64,000 bases of DNA from Pseudomonas sp. SLFW (GTDB taxonomy: Bacteria; Pseudomonadota; Gammaproteobacteria; Pseudomonadales; Pseudomonadaceae). The DNA lies in contig NZ_JAAAKW010000021.1 in the NCBI RefSeq assembly GCF_009905615.1, positions 1 to 64,000 on the forward strand. Reading direction: 5' to 3'. The notes beneath the pieces are model-generated. The model did no database searches. It was not told where the DNA came from and worked only from the letters and a program-made list of their open reading frames with translations. The translations under genes and the position numbers were made by a program. How positions within the stretch are numbered: position 1 is the first letter of the stretch; each line of letters opens with the position of its first letter. Positions 16,589-24,358 of this stretch are shown here, piece by piece.

Positions 16589-17880
16589 GCCGGGGTCCAG
16601 TTCGGGTCGAAGTCGGTGCCGGCGATGAGTGCGCCGTCGCGGCTGGTGTTGAGGAACAGCACTTCAGGGTGCAGCGCGATGTAGCGTTCCAGTTCGATGA
16701 GGTAGCTGCGGAAGTTGAGCTGGGTCTTGACCTTGTCACCCCGGCCGTCGAGCACCCAGTGGCGTGCGATGTCGACGTTCGGGCCCAAATGGCCGTCGCC
16801 CCAGCCGGTGTGGGTCTTGCCGCCGGGGAAGGCGAAGTCGGCGCCGAACAGGGTGATGCGCGGCGCGCCCATTTTCACCGCGAGGTCGACGGCCGGGTGA
16901 ATCACGCTGCCGCCCATGTGCAAGCTGCCACGGGGAATCGTTTCGCGGATCACCGAATAGATCGGGCTGCTGGAGTAGCCTCCATAGCGCGGCCCCTGCC
17001 AGGCCTTGAGGACGTCGGCGTCCTGACCGGGGAGGTAGACCAGCGCGATGCCGTCGGAATCGTCGGGCGGCAGGTGACGGGGGGCGATGCGATGGTCGAT
17101 GCTGACCACCAGGTCGGGCTTGATGCCGTGTTGGCGCAATGACACGTAGGCGGTGTCCACGCATATGAACACGGGTCGCTCTGCGGTCTGGAACACTTGC
17201 GTCAGTCGCGGCAGGTGCTGTTGCAGGCTGGGGCCGGTCGCGATGACAAACACATCACGACCGCGCTGGCTGCCAAACAGGTCGGCCACGTCTGCGTCGT
17301 TCAGCAGCAGTGCCCTGCCCTGTTCCAGTCGCTGAGCGTTCTCGGGGTTGTCCGGAGCGAAATCCTGATTGGTGAAGCGCACGTGCACTTCGCTCACCAG
17401 CCGGTCACGAATGCGCGCGCTGCTGTCGTCGGCCAGCACCAGTTCGGCGGGCAACGCGAAGAAAGGCAGGCGAATTTCCGCAGCGGCGTCGGCATAGAGC
17501 AGGGCCACGCGTGGGTCGGACAGCCAGTCGTCGTGCTCCAGCAGTTGCAGGACCAGCGCGAACAGCGCGCCGTTGAGGATGTGGACGTGCAACGTCTGCA
17601 GGGTGTCGGTGGCCAGCAGCACACGTGGCAAATCGCCGAGGCCGGTGCCGTAGACATGAACATGAGGGCTGCCGGGGGGAAGGCTGTCGGCCTGCACTCG
17701 CGCTTCGGCGACGCGGTCATGGCGGCTGGTGAGCTGGACGCCGTTTACGCTGAGCGTCGAGCCCTGGCCTTCGAGCAGTTGCGCAGGCACCGCATCGGTG
17801 TTTTCAGCCAGCAGACGCCGGGCGACGTCGGGCCACCGCCGCTCGATCGCCGCCAGGTTGCGCTGGAGAATCTCGCTCAT
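16585..17880 (-). CDS. motility accessory factor, Maf/DUF115 family
   Basis: Maf proteins are thought to transfer nonulosonic acids (pseudaminic or legionaminic) to flagellin in the cytoplasm. The 431-residue product has the DUF115/MptE-like core with ATGPSL at 214-219 and the VDTAY...HGIKPDLVVSID stretch at 241-262. The later HMGGSV and TLFGADFAF segments are also typical. I chose the ATG at 17880, preceded by AGGGA; an upstream in-frame TTG lacks support. It lies near the pse genes, so pseudaminic acid is the likely donor sugar. Confidence 0.88.
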   Translation of the reverse strand: MSEILQRNLAAIERRWPDVARRLLAENTDAVPAQLLEGQGSTLSVNGVQLTSRHDRVAEARVQADSLPPGSPHVHVYGTGLGDLPRVLLATDTLQTLHVHILNGALFALVLQLLEHDDWLSDPRVALLYADAAAEIRLPFFALPAELVLADDSSARIRDRLVSEVHVRFTNQDFAPDNPENAQRLEQGRALLLNDADVADLFGSQRGRDVFVIATGPSLQQHLPRLTQVFQTAERPVFICVDTAYVSLRQHGIKPDLVVSIDHRIAPRHLPPDDSDGIALVYLPGQDADVLKAWQGPRYGGYSSSPIYSVIRETIPRGSLHMGGSVIHPAVDLAVKMGAPRITLFGADFAFPGGKTHTGWGDGHLGPNVDIARHWVLDGRGDKVKTQLNFRSYLIELERYIALHPEVLFLNTSRDGALIAGTDFDPNWTPA

Positions 17881-17918
17881 GACAACGTCCCTATCCCACG
17901 AGAAGAACAACAGAATGC

Positions 17919-17952
17919 AAAACGGCGACGTGAGGGTCAGCGTCGCCGTTTT
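17919..17952 (-). terminator. terminator after the KAS III gene
   Basis: A perfect 12-bp stem AAAACGGCGACG (17919-17930) with its complement (17941-17952) and a 10-nt loop gives a U-tract in either direction. It separates the KAS III gene from maf. Confidence 0.88.
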
Positions 17953-17967
17953 GTACGTGACTATAGG

Positions 17968-18900
17968 TCAGGGACGATAAAGGATCGCCGAACCCCACGA
18001 CAAGCCCACGCCGAAACCACTGATAGCCACGCGCTTCCAGGGCCCGGTGAGCATGTGCTTTTCCAGCAGCAGCGGGATGCTCGACGACACGGTATTGCCG
18101 GTTTCGAGCATGTCCTTGACGAACTTGTCGGCGGAGGCGCCCTCTTCGAAGCGGCGAGCCACGGCGTCAACGATAGCGGCGCTGCCCTGGTGGATGCAGA
18201 ACGCGTCGATGTCCGACGCCTGGAGCTCGGAGTCGGTGAGCAATTCGTTGAGGTGTGCGGGCACCTTGACCAGTGCGAAATTGAACACCTGACGGCCGTT
18301 CATATAGAAATCGCCGTTGATGGTCTTGAGGAACTCCGCGCCACCGCCGTCGCTGCCGAATTTTGACTTGCCCAGGTGCCACGGCGCGTCTTCGCCCATC
18401 CAGGTCGCAGTGGCGGCGTCGCCGAACAGCATGGTGGTGTTGCGGTCTTCGGGGTCGACGATCTTCGAATACGGGTCAGCGGTGATCAGCAAGCCGTTCT
18501 TCAAACCCGTGGCTTCCATGAAGCCCTTGATCGCGTAGAGGCCATAAACGTAGCCCGAGCAGCCCAGCGAGATGTCGAACGTCGCCACGTTGGTCGACAG
18601 ACCCAGCTTGTGCTGGACGATGGCGGAGGTGTGCGGCAAGCCTTCTTCGTCGCCGTTCTGAGTCACGACGATCAGCACGTCGATGGCGTCGCGGGACAAG
18701 TCGGGGTTGTTGGCGAACAGCTGGTTGGCAGCCTCGACACAGAGGTCGGAGGTTTCCTGAGCGTCGTCCTTGCGGGGCAGAAAAGCAGAACCGATCTTGC
18801 CGAGGATGAAGGTTTCATCCTTGCCGAATTTGGCGCCCTGCGCGTAATTGTCGACGCCAGCCTTAGGCACGTAACTCGCTATGCTTTTAATGCCAATCAT
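17968..18900 (-). CDS. 3-oxoacyl-ACP synthase III family protein (FabH-like)
   Basis: A ketoacyl synthase III homologue with the Cys-His-Asn triad at about C115, H238 and N270 (SLGCSGY, IHQG, ETGNT motifs) in the 311-residue reading. It condenses an acyl-CoA with malonyl-ACP. Similar genes stand beside fliC in P. syringae glycosylation islands, where they are needed to make the acyl group on the flagellin sugar. Two adjacent ATGs exist; the one at 18900 has better spacing to GGGAAG. It is followed by a strong terminator and preceded by a 410-bp gap, so it is probably a single-gene transcript. Confidence 0.9.
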   Translation of the reverse strand: MIGIKSIASYVPKAGVDNYAQGAKFGKDETFILGKIGSAFLPRKDDAQETSDLCVEAANQLFANNPDLSRDAIDVLIVVTQNGDEEGLPHTSAIVQHKLGLSTNVATFDISLGCSGYVYGLYAIKGFMEATGLKNGLLITADPYSKIVDPEDRNTTMLFGDAATATWMGEDAPWHLGKSKFGSDGGGAEFLKTINGDFYMNGRQVFNFALVKVPAHLNELLTDSELQASDIDAFCIHQGSAAIVDAVARRFEEGASADKFVKDMLETGNTVSSSIPLLLEKHMLTGPWKRVAISGFGVGLSWGSAILYRP

Positions 18901-19316
18901 CATGGCTTCCCAATCAAAATCTGCTGAACATCACCCATCGCTCGAAGGCGGGGCATTGAAATCCGGGGCTCGCAGCCGGAAAACCGGCGACGCAATGGCT
19001 CGGGCGACCAGAGAAAGTCTGTGAAATCAGCCTGATGCCATCCTCTTCTGCGAGCACGATACAGTGAAGATGCCCGTTATGACTCACAGGTCACCAAAAG
19101 TTTTACAAGCTTTTAGCTGACCGATGAGTGCTGCGCAAGGGTGGATCAGGGTTCAGACAGGGAATTGACATGAAGATGTCACGGCGGTGTGGGCGGGGTG
19201 TGTCAGTCAGAACCTATTCGCCACCGTCGTAACCTCCGGAAGCTCCCACAGGGTCTGCGTCGTGCCTGATAGCGGTGGGAGACGCCGGAGGTTACGACGG
19301 CAGCGAAAGCGATAAG
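18901..19316. other. intergenic region between pseI and the KAS III gene
   Basis: A 416-bp gap without a gene. It should hold the promoter of the KAS III gene, though no sigma54 or sigma28 match was seen. Near pseI it contains the REP inverted pair at 19224-19300. The part around 19070-19120 is AT-rich and contains a short AAAAGTTTTACAAGCTTTT run of interest as promoter material. Confidence 0.5.
19224..19300. repeat. inverted REP-like pair, second family
   Basis: Perfect 16-bp arms CCGTCGTAACCTCCGG (19224-19239) and its complement (19285-19300), each next to a CTCCCAC/GTGGGAG block, form a hairpin element. A related single arm occurs at 34076-34110. It lies just past the pseI stop, where it may end the pse transcript. 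Confidence 0.8.
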
Positions 19317-20369
19317 TCAGCCCACCACATCCCAACTCAACGGCGTACCGCGTTTGACGGCCTGGCGTGCGGTGCGGCCGAGGATGCGGTCGATGTGTTT
19401 GGGTGCCAGGCCCAGGCCCGGGCGGATGGCGCGAACGTTGTCCTTGCTGAACGCCTCCCCTTCGGCCACGTCCTTGACCACGTAAAGCGACCGGCGGTAG
19501 ACCAGCGACTTCTGTTCGGCCTGGCTCGCGCCGTATTGCACATGACCGAGCCCTTGCCAGGCGCGCTCGGTCTCCGTCACCAGACTGGCCATCTCGGCAG
19601 GTTCCAGCGAAAAACTGGCGTCCACGCCTCCGGCTGCCCGGTCGAGGGTGAAGTGTTTTTCGATGACCGTCGCGCCCATGGCCACCGCCGCCACCGACAC
19701 GCCGACGCCCAAGGTGTGATCGGACAGCCCGACCTGACAGCCGAACAGCCCCGCCAAATGGGGAATGGTGCGAATGTGGCTGTTCTCGGGCGACGCCGGG
19801 TAGGTGCTGGTGCATTTGAGCAGCACCAGGTCCTGACACCCGGCCTCTCGGGCGGCGCGCACGGTTTCGTCGAGTTCGGCGATGCTGGCCATGCCGGTGG
19901 AAATGATCATCGGCTTGCCGGTGGCCGCCACTTTGCGGATCAGCGGAAGGTCGGTGTTTTCGAAGCTGGCGATTTTGTACGCCGGGACGTCAAGGCTTTC
20001 CAGAAAGTCCACAGCGGTTTCATCGAACGGCGTGGAGAACGCCAACAGCCCCAATTCCTTCGCCCGAGCGAAAATCGGCGCGTGCCATTCCCACGGCGTG
20101 TGGGCCTGTTCATACAACGCATACAACGAGGTTCCCGCCCACAGGCTGTTGGGGTCCTTGATGAAAAACTCGCCCTCGGCGATGTCCAGCGTCATGGTGT
20201 CAGCGGTGTAGGTCTGCAACTTCAGCGCATGGGCGCCAGCGTTCGCGGCGGCCTCGACGATGCGCAACGCCTGCTCCAGCGACTGGTTATGGTTGCCGCT
20301 CATCTCCGCGATGATGAAGGGCGGCGCGTCATGGCCAAGGGTTCTGGGGCCGATCTTGAAAGCCTTCAT
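19317..20369 (-). CDS. pseI: pseudaminic acid synthase PseI
   Basis: PseI condenses 2,4-diacetamido-2,4,6-trideoxy-L-altrose with phosphoenolpyruvate to give pseudaminic acid. The 350-residue protein has the NeuB barrel (AEMSGNHNQSLEQAL near 21-35, KLQTYT, STPFDETAVDFLE, STGMA, KCTSTYPA) and a C-terminal SAF/antifreeze-like domain (about 285-350). AEMSGNHN is the form usual in PseI rather than in sialic acid synthases. Last gene of the pse operon, 24 bp after pseG. Confidence 0.95.
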   Translation of the reverse strand: MKAFKIGPRTLGHDAPPFIIAEMSGNHNQSLEQALRIVEAAANAGAHALKLQTYTADTMTLDIAEGEFFIKDPNSLWAGTSLYALYEQAHTPWEWHAPIFARAKELGLLAFSTPFDETAVDFLESLDVPAYKIASFENTDLPLIRKVAATGKPMIISTGMASIAELDETVRAAREAGCQDLVLLKCTSTYPASPENSHIRTIPHLAGLFGCQVGLSDHTLGVGVSVAAVAMGATVIEKHFTLDRAAGGVDASFSLEPAEMASLVTETERAWQGLGHVQYGASQAEQKSLVYRRSLYVVKDVAEGEAFSKDNVRAIRPGLGLAPKHIDRILGRTARQAVKRGTPLSWDVVG

Positions 20370-20393
20370 GGTCGTTCACTCACTGAAAAAGGG

Positions 20394-21464
20394 TCATGGC
20401 CCGACAGCGCCGATAAGCGCGTCCGCCAGCCGTTGCGCGCCGCAGCCGTCCACCAGCGCCCGTGAGCGTTCAGCAAACGCCCGACGTTGCGGCGCGTCGT
20501 CGCTCAGTCGGGCAATCGCCTCGACCAATCGCTGCGGTTCCAACTGCTCATGGGGGCCGAGGTAAAGGTGTATGCCCGCCTCGGCCAGCAGCTGTGCATT
20601 GAGCTGTTGATTGTTCGCCACCGAAATACAGATCGTCGGCAACCCCAGCGCGGCGCGCTCCCAGGTCGTGCCGCCGCCTGCGCCGATGAACAGGTCCGCC
20701 TGCTGCATCCGCGCGAAAAAATGGTCGACCAGCGTCTGCACATGCCAGTTCGGGTGCGCCTCCGCAAGCGCGCTCATCGCGGCCCACTCGGGGTTATGCA
20801 GCCCGGCGACGACATCCACGTGCAGATCATCGAAGCTCTGTAATGCCACCAACGTGGCGTACACCTGACGGGCCGCATCGAAGCCGCCAAAGTTGACCAG
20901 CACCCGCTTCACCTTCGGTTTGATCACGATGGGCTGGCACTGGAATTCGTCACGCAACAGGGCGAACCGGGGGCCGAGAAACGTCTGGCAATCGCGGTCC
21001 ACCCACTGGGCGTAGGCCCCCGGCACGGCGTGAGCGGAAAAATTCTGGTCGAGCAAGAGGTCCACCGCGTGGGGCCGGTTGGCCAGGTCGTCGATGGCCA
21101 TCAAGCGCCGGGCGAAACGCCGCGCCGCACGCTCCCACTGCGCATCCAGCCCGTAGTGATCGACGATCAGCCAATCGAAACGCGGCGCCTGCGCAACGGC
21201 ATCGGCAAGGGCATTGACGTCGGCCTGCCACGGCAAACGCGCCTCGATGTCCGCGCCGCTCTGCTCGTGCGGATAACGCTCGGGTAAGCCGTGGGCGACG
21301 TAGCCTTGGTCGCGCAGTCGTTGCAGCAAATGGCCGGGCAACGCCCGGCAGGCAAACACCACCTCGGCGCCGGCTTTGCGCAGGACATTGGCCAGCGTCA
21401 GGCAGCGGGCGATGTGGCCGCTGCCGATGGCGACGGACGCGTCGGCACGAATCAGCACTCTCAC
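20394..21464 (-). CDS. pseG: UDP-2,4-diacetamido-2,4,6-trideoxy-beta-L-altropyranose hydrolase PseG
   Basis: PseG removes UDP from the pseudaminic acid precursor. The 356-residue GT-B-type protein carries GSGHIARC (catalytic His about 17) at the N-terminus and GAGGGTTWERAALGLP in the C-terminal UDP-binding half. There is no fused acetyltransferase (PseH) domain. The start overlaps the pseF stop by 4 bp. Confidence 0.94.
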   Translation of the reverse strand: MRVLIRADASVAIGSGHIARCLTLANVLRKAGAEVVFACRALPGHLLQRLRDQGYVAHGLPERYPHEQSGADIEARLPWQADVNALADAVAQAPRFDWLIVDHYGLDAQWERAARRFARRLMAIDDLANRPHAVDLLLDQNFSAHAVPGAYAQWVDRDCQTFLGPRFALLRDEFQCQPIVIKPKVKRVLVNFGGFDAARQVYATLVALQSFDDLHVDVVAGLHNPEWAAMSALAEAHPNWHVQTLVDHFFARMQQADLFIGAGGGTTWERAALGLPTICISVANNQQLNAQLLAEAGIHLYLGPHEQLEPQRLVEAIARLSDDAPQRRAFAERSRALVDGCGAQRLADALIGAVGP

Positions 21465-22162
21465 GGCTCGATTTCCCCGCCCGCCTTGAGCGCTGCATAG
21501 AGGTACTCAGCGCGCAGCCAGTCTTCCTCGTCGTCGATGTCCTGGACCAGATGCCGAGGCAGGATCACCGGCAGGCTCAGGGGCGAAAACATCACGTCGC
21601 CTCGCAACCACGCCTCACTGCGCCCCCAGTAAAACTGACCGGCATCTTGATACGCCGCTGGCAAATCCTGGGAGCGTACGTGGCGAAACTCGGGGTGCAT
21701 GGCGTCAACGCTGCCGTCTTCGTTGAGCTTCAGGGCGCGTTGAACGGGGAACCCGAAACTGCACACCGAAAATGCAAAGGCCTTGTCCGGCGCCGCCTGC
21801 AACGCCTCGAACCCTTGACGCAAAAAACGCGGCTGCAACAGCGGCGCCGTGGCGTAAATGCAGCAGGTGTAGTCGTAGCGCTGGTCCACCGTGCGGATCG
21901 CGTGTTGCACCACCGGCCCGGTGCCCGTGAACGCATCGGACAGCTCCGCCGGACGCAGGAACGGCACGTCAGCGCCGTGTTGACGCGCTACGTCGGCGAT
22001 TTCTCCGTCGTCGGTGCTGACGATGACGCGGTCGAACAGGCCGCTTTTCAACGCAGCGCGAATCGAGCCGACGATCATCGGTTCGCCGTTGAACAGCTTC
22101 AGGTTCTTGCGCGGGATGCGCTGGCTGCCGCCCCGGGCAGGAATCACGGCGAGCGCGGTCAT
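21461..22162 (-). CDS. pseF: pseudaminic acid cytidylyltransferase PseF
   Basis: PseF activates pseudaminic acid with CTP to CMP-pseudaminic acid, the donor for flagellin glycosylation. The 233-residue protein starts with the nucleotidyltransferase motif IPARGGSQRIPRKN (7-20) and has VSTDDGEIA near 49-57. The length is typical of the family. It overlaps pseC and pseG by 4 bp on either side. Confidence 0.95.
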   Translation of the reverse strand: MTALAVIPARGGSQRIPRKNLKLFNGEPMIVGSIRAALKSGLFDRVIVSTDDGEIADVARQHGADVPFLRPAELSDAFTGTGPVVQHAIRTVDQRYDYTCCIYATAPLLQPRFLRQGFEALQAAPDKAFAFSVCSFGFPVQRALKLNEDGSVDAMHPEFRHVRSQDLPAAYQDAGQFYWGRSEAWLRGDVMFSPLSLPVILPRHLVQDIDDEEDWLRAEYLYAALKAGGEIEP

Positions 22163-23337
22163 CGTTGCGGACCTTGACCGTCAGCGAGCAAACGCAGCAA
22201 TTGATCGACCACGTAGTCCTGCTGCTCGTCGGTCATGGCCGGGTACATCGGCAGGCTGATGGCCTGGGCGTAATAAGCCTCGGCTTCGGGAAAATCACCG
22301 GGCTTGAAGCCGAGGTCGCGGTAATACGGCTGCAAGTGGACCGGGATGTAATGCACATTGACGCCGATGCCTGCTGCGCGCAGGCCTTCGAACATGTCGC
22401 GATGGCTGACGCTCAAGCCCTCGGTCTGCACCCGCACGACATACAGATGCCACGCTGATTCAGCGTCGGGCTGAAGGGTCGGCAAGGTCAGCGGCAGATC
22501 GGCGAGCAGGGTTTGATAGCGGGCCACCAGCGCACGACGGCGCGCAAGAAAACCCTCCAGCTTGTCCAGTTGCGAGAGGCCCAGCGCCGCCTGCATGTCG
22601 GTGATGCGGTAGTTGAACCCCAGTTCGACCTGCTGGTAATACCAAGGGCCGTGACTCGGTTCGTCCATCTGCGCCGGGTCGCGGGTCATGCCGTGGCTGC
22701 GCAGACGCCGCAAGCGCTCGGCCAGCTCGGGGCGGTTGGTCAGCACCAGCCCACCCTCGCCCGTGGTGACGATTTTCACCGGATGGAAGCTGAACACCGT
22801 CATGTCGGCGAATTCGCCGCAACCCACCGGGCGACCGGCGTAGTGGGCCCCGACCGCGTGAGACGCGTCTTCGATGACCACGAACCCATAGCGTCGCGAC
22901 AGCTCGCGGATCGCCCGCATGTCACAGCTCTGTCCCGAAAACGCCACCGCCACCAGCACTTTCGGCAGCGTGCCTTCGCCTTCGGCGATCTTCAGTTTCT
23001 GCGCCAGCGCGTCGGCATCGAGGTTCCAGGTCAACGGGTCGATGTCGACGAAGTCCACATTAGCCCCGCAATAACGACCGCAGTTGGCCGACGCCAGAAA
23101 GGTGTTGGGGCTGGTCCAGAGCCAGTCGCCCTCCCCCAATCCCGCCGCCAGACAGGCGATGTGCAGGGCCGCCGTGGCATTGCACACCGCCACGCCAAAA
23201 CCGGCCTCGCAGCGCACCGCCATCGCCGCTTCGAAGCGCTCGATGGTCGGACCCTGGGTCAGCCAGTCCGATTTGAGCACCTCGACCACGGCGTCAATGT
23301 CCGCCTGATCGAGGCTCTGACGGCCGTACGGAATCAT
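22159..23337 (-). CDS. pseC: UDP-4-amino-4,6-dideoxy-N-acetyl-beta-L-altrosamine transaminase PseC
   Basis: PseC is the PLP aminotransferase that converts the 4-keto product of PseB into the 4-amino sugar. The 392-residue DegT/DnrJ/EryC1 enzyme begins IPYGRQSLDQADIDAV, has NATAALH for cofactor phosphate binding, and has the PLP lysine K188 in FSFHPVKIVTTGEGG. The start overlaps the end of pseB by 4 bp. Confidence 0.95.
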   Translation of the reverse strand: MIPYGRQSLDQADIDAVVEVLKSDWLTQGPTIERFEAAMAVRCEAGFGVAVCNATAALHIACLAAGLGEGDWLWTSPNTFLASANCGRYCGANVDFVDIDPLTWNLDADALAQKLKIAEGEGTLPKVLVAVAFSGQSCDMRAIRELSRRYGFVVIEDASHAVGAHYAGRPVGCGEFADMTVFSFHPVKIVTTGEGGLVLTNRPELAERLRRLRSHGMTRDPAQMDEPSHGPWYYQQVELGFNYRITDMQAALGLSQLDKLEGFLARRRALVARYQTLLADLPLTLPTLQPDAESAWHLYVVRVQTEGLSVSHRDMFEGLRAAGIGVNVHYIPVHLQPYYRDLGFKPGDFPEAEAYYAQAISLPMYPAMTDEQQDYVVDQLLRLLADGQGPQR

Positions 23338-24335
23338 GGCTGGATGTCGGCGTGCAGTTGGCTGATCTGTGCCACCGACATGAAGTCCGGATTGGTGTCG
23401 GAGCGGTATTCGAACTCATCGGCCACAGGGCGGCCCTTTTCACCGGTGGCGTCGGTGGTGAAATCGGTGTCCACGCTGTTGAAGCGAATCGACGGCACGA
23501 TGGTGTAGTGGTCCTTGAACTCCAGCGTCATGCGGGCGTCGTCCTGGGGCACCATCAGTTCGTGCAGTTTTTCACCCGGACGAATGCCCACCAGCTTGTG
23601 CGGCAGATCGACGGCCATGGCCTTCGCGAGATCGACGATGTGCACCGACGGGATCTTCGGCACGAACACTTCGCCGCCGTGCATGCGCGCGAAGCTCTGC
23701 ATCACGAAATCCACGCCGTGATCCAGGGTGATCCAGAAGCGGGTCATGCGCGGATCGGTGATCGGCAGTTCCGTGGCGCCCTCGGCGATCAGTTTCTTGA
23801 AGAACGGCACGATCGAGCCTCGGGACCCGGCAACATTGCCATAGCGCACCACGGAAAAACGCGTCTGCTCTTCACCGCCGATGTTGTTGGCGGCGACGAA
23901 CAGTTTGTCCGAGAGCAACTTGGTGGCGCCGTACAGGTTGATCGGGCTGGCCGCCTTGTCGGTGGACAGCGCGATGACTTTTTTCACACCGTTGGCGATG
24001 GCCGCCGAGATGATGTTTTCCGCGCCATTGACGTTGGTGCGAATGAACTCGGTGGGGTTGTATTCCGCTGCGGGCACATGCTTGAGCGCTGCCGCATGAA
24101 CCACGTAATCGATGCCGCGCATGCCTTGGTGCAAGCGCTCGGCATCGCGCACGTCGCCCAGGAAATAGCGCATGCAGGGCGCATTGAATTCCTGCTGCAT
24201 TTCGTATTGCTTGAGCTCATCGCGGGAAAACACCACCACGCGCCGGGGCTGATAGCGCTCCAGCAGCGTGCGGATGAATACGCGACCGAACGAACCGGTC
24301 GCGCCCGAGATAAACACTGATTTGCCGTTGAACAT
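23334..24335 (-). CDS. pseB: UDP-N-acetylglucosamine 4,6-dehydratase (inverting) PseB
   Basis: PseB makes UDP-2-acetamido-2,6-dideoxy-L-arabino-4-hexulose, the first step to pseudaminic acid. The protein of 333 residues from the ATG at 24335 starts MFNGKSVFISGATGSFG, with the Rossmann GATGSFG at 11-17, and has LSTDKAASPINLYGATK. AAAGGA lies 7 bases before this ATG, so the 15-codon longer frame is not used. It begins the tight pseB-C-F-G-I chain. The preceding glycosyltransferase ends 23 bp upstream. Confidence 0.95.
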   Translation of the reverse strand: MFNGKSVFISGATGSFGRVFIRTLLERYQPRRVVVFSRDELKQYEMQQEFNAPCMRYFLGDVRDAERLHQGMRGIDYVVHAAALKHVPAAEYNPTEFIRTNVNGAENIISAAIANGVKKVIALSTDKAASPINLYGATKLLSDKLFVAANNIGGEEQTRFSVVRYGNVAGSRGSIVPFFKKLIAEGATELPITDPRMTRFWITLDHGVDFVMQSFARMHGGEVFVPKIPSVHIVDLAKAMAVDLPHKLVGIRPGEKLHELMVPQDDARMTLEFKDHYTIVPSIRFNSVDTDFTTDATGEKGRPVADEFEYRSDTNPDFMSVAQISQLHADIQP

Positions 24336-24358
24336 GACGATGTCCTTTACGTGATGCC

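Noticed and set aside
19207-19839. 210-codon minus-strand frame overlapping pseI
   Set aside because: Out of frame with pseI and reading through the palindrome; pseI is certain.
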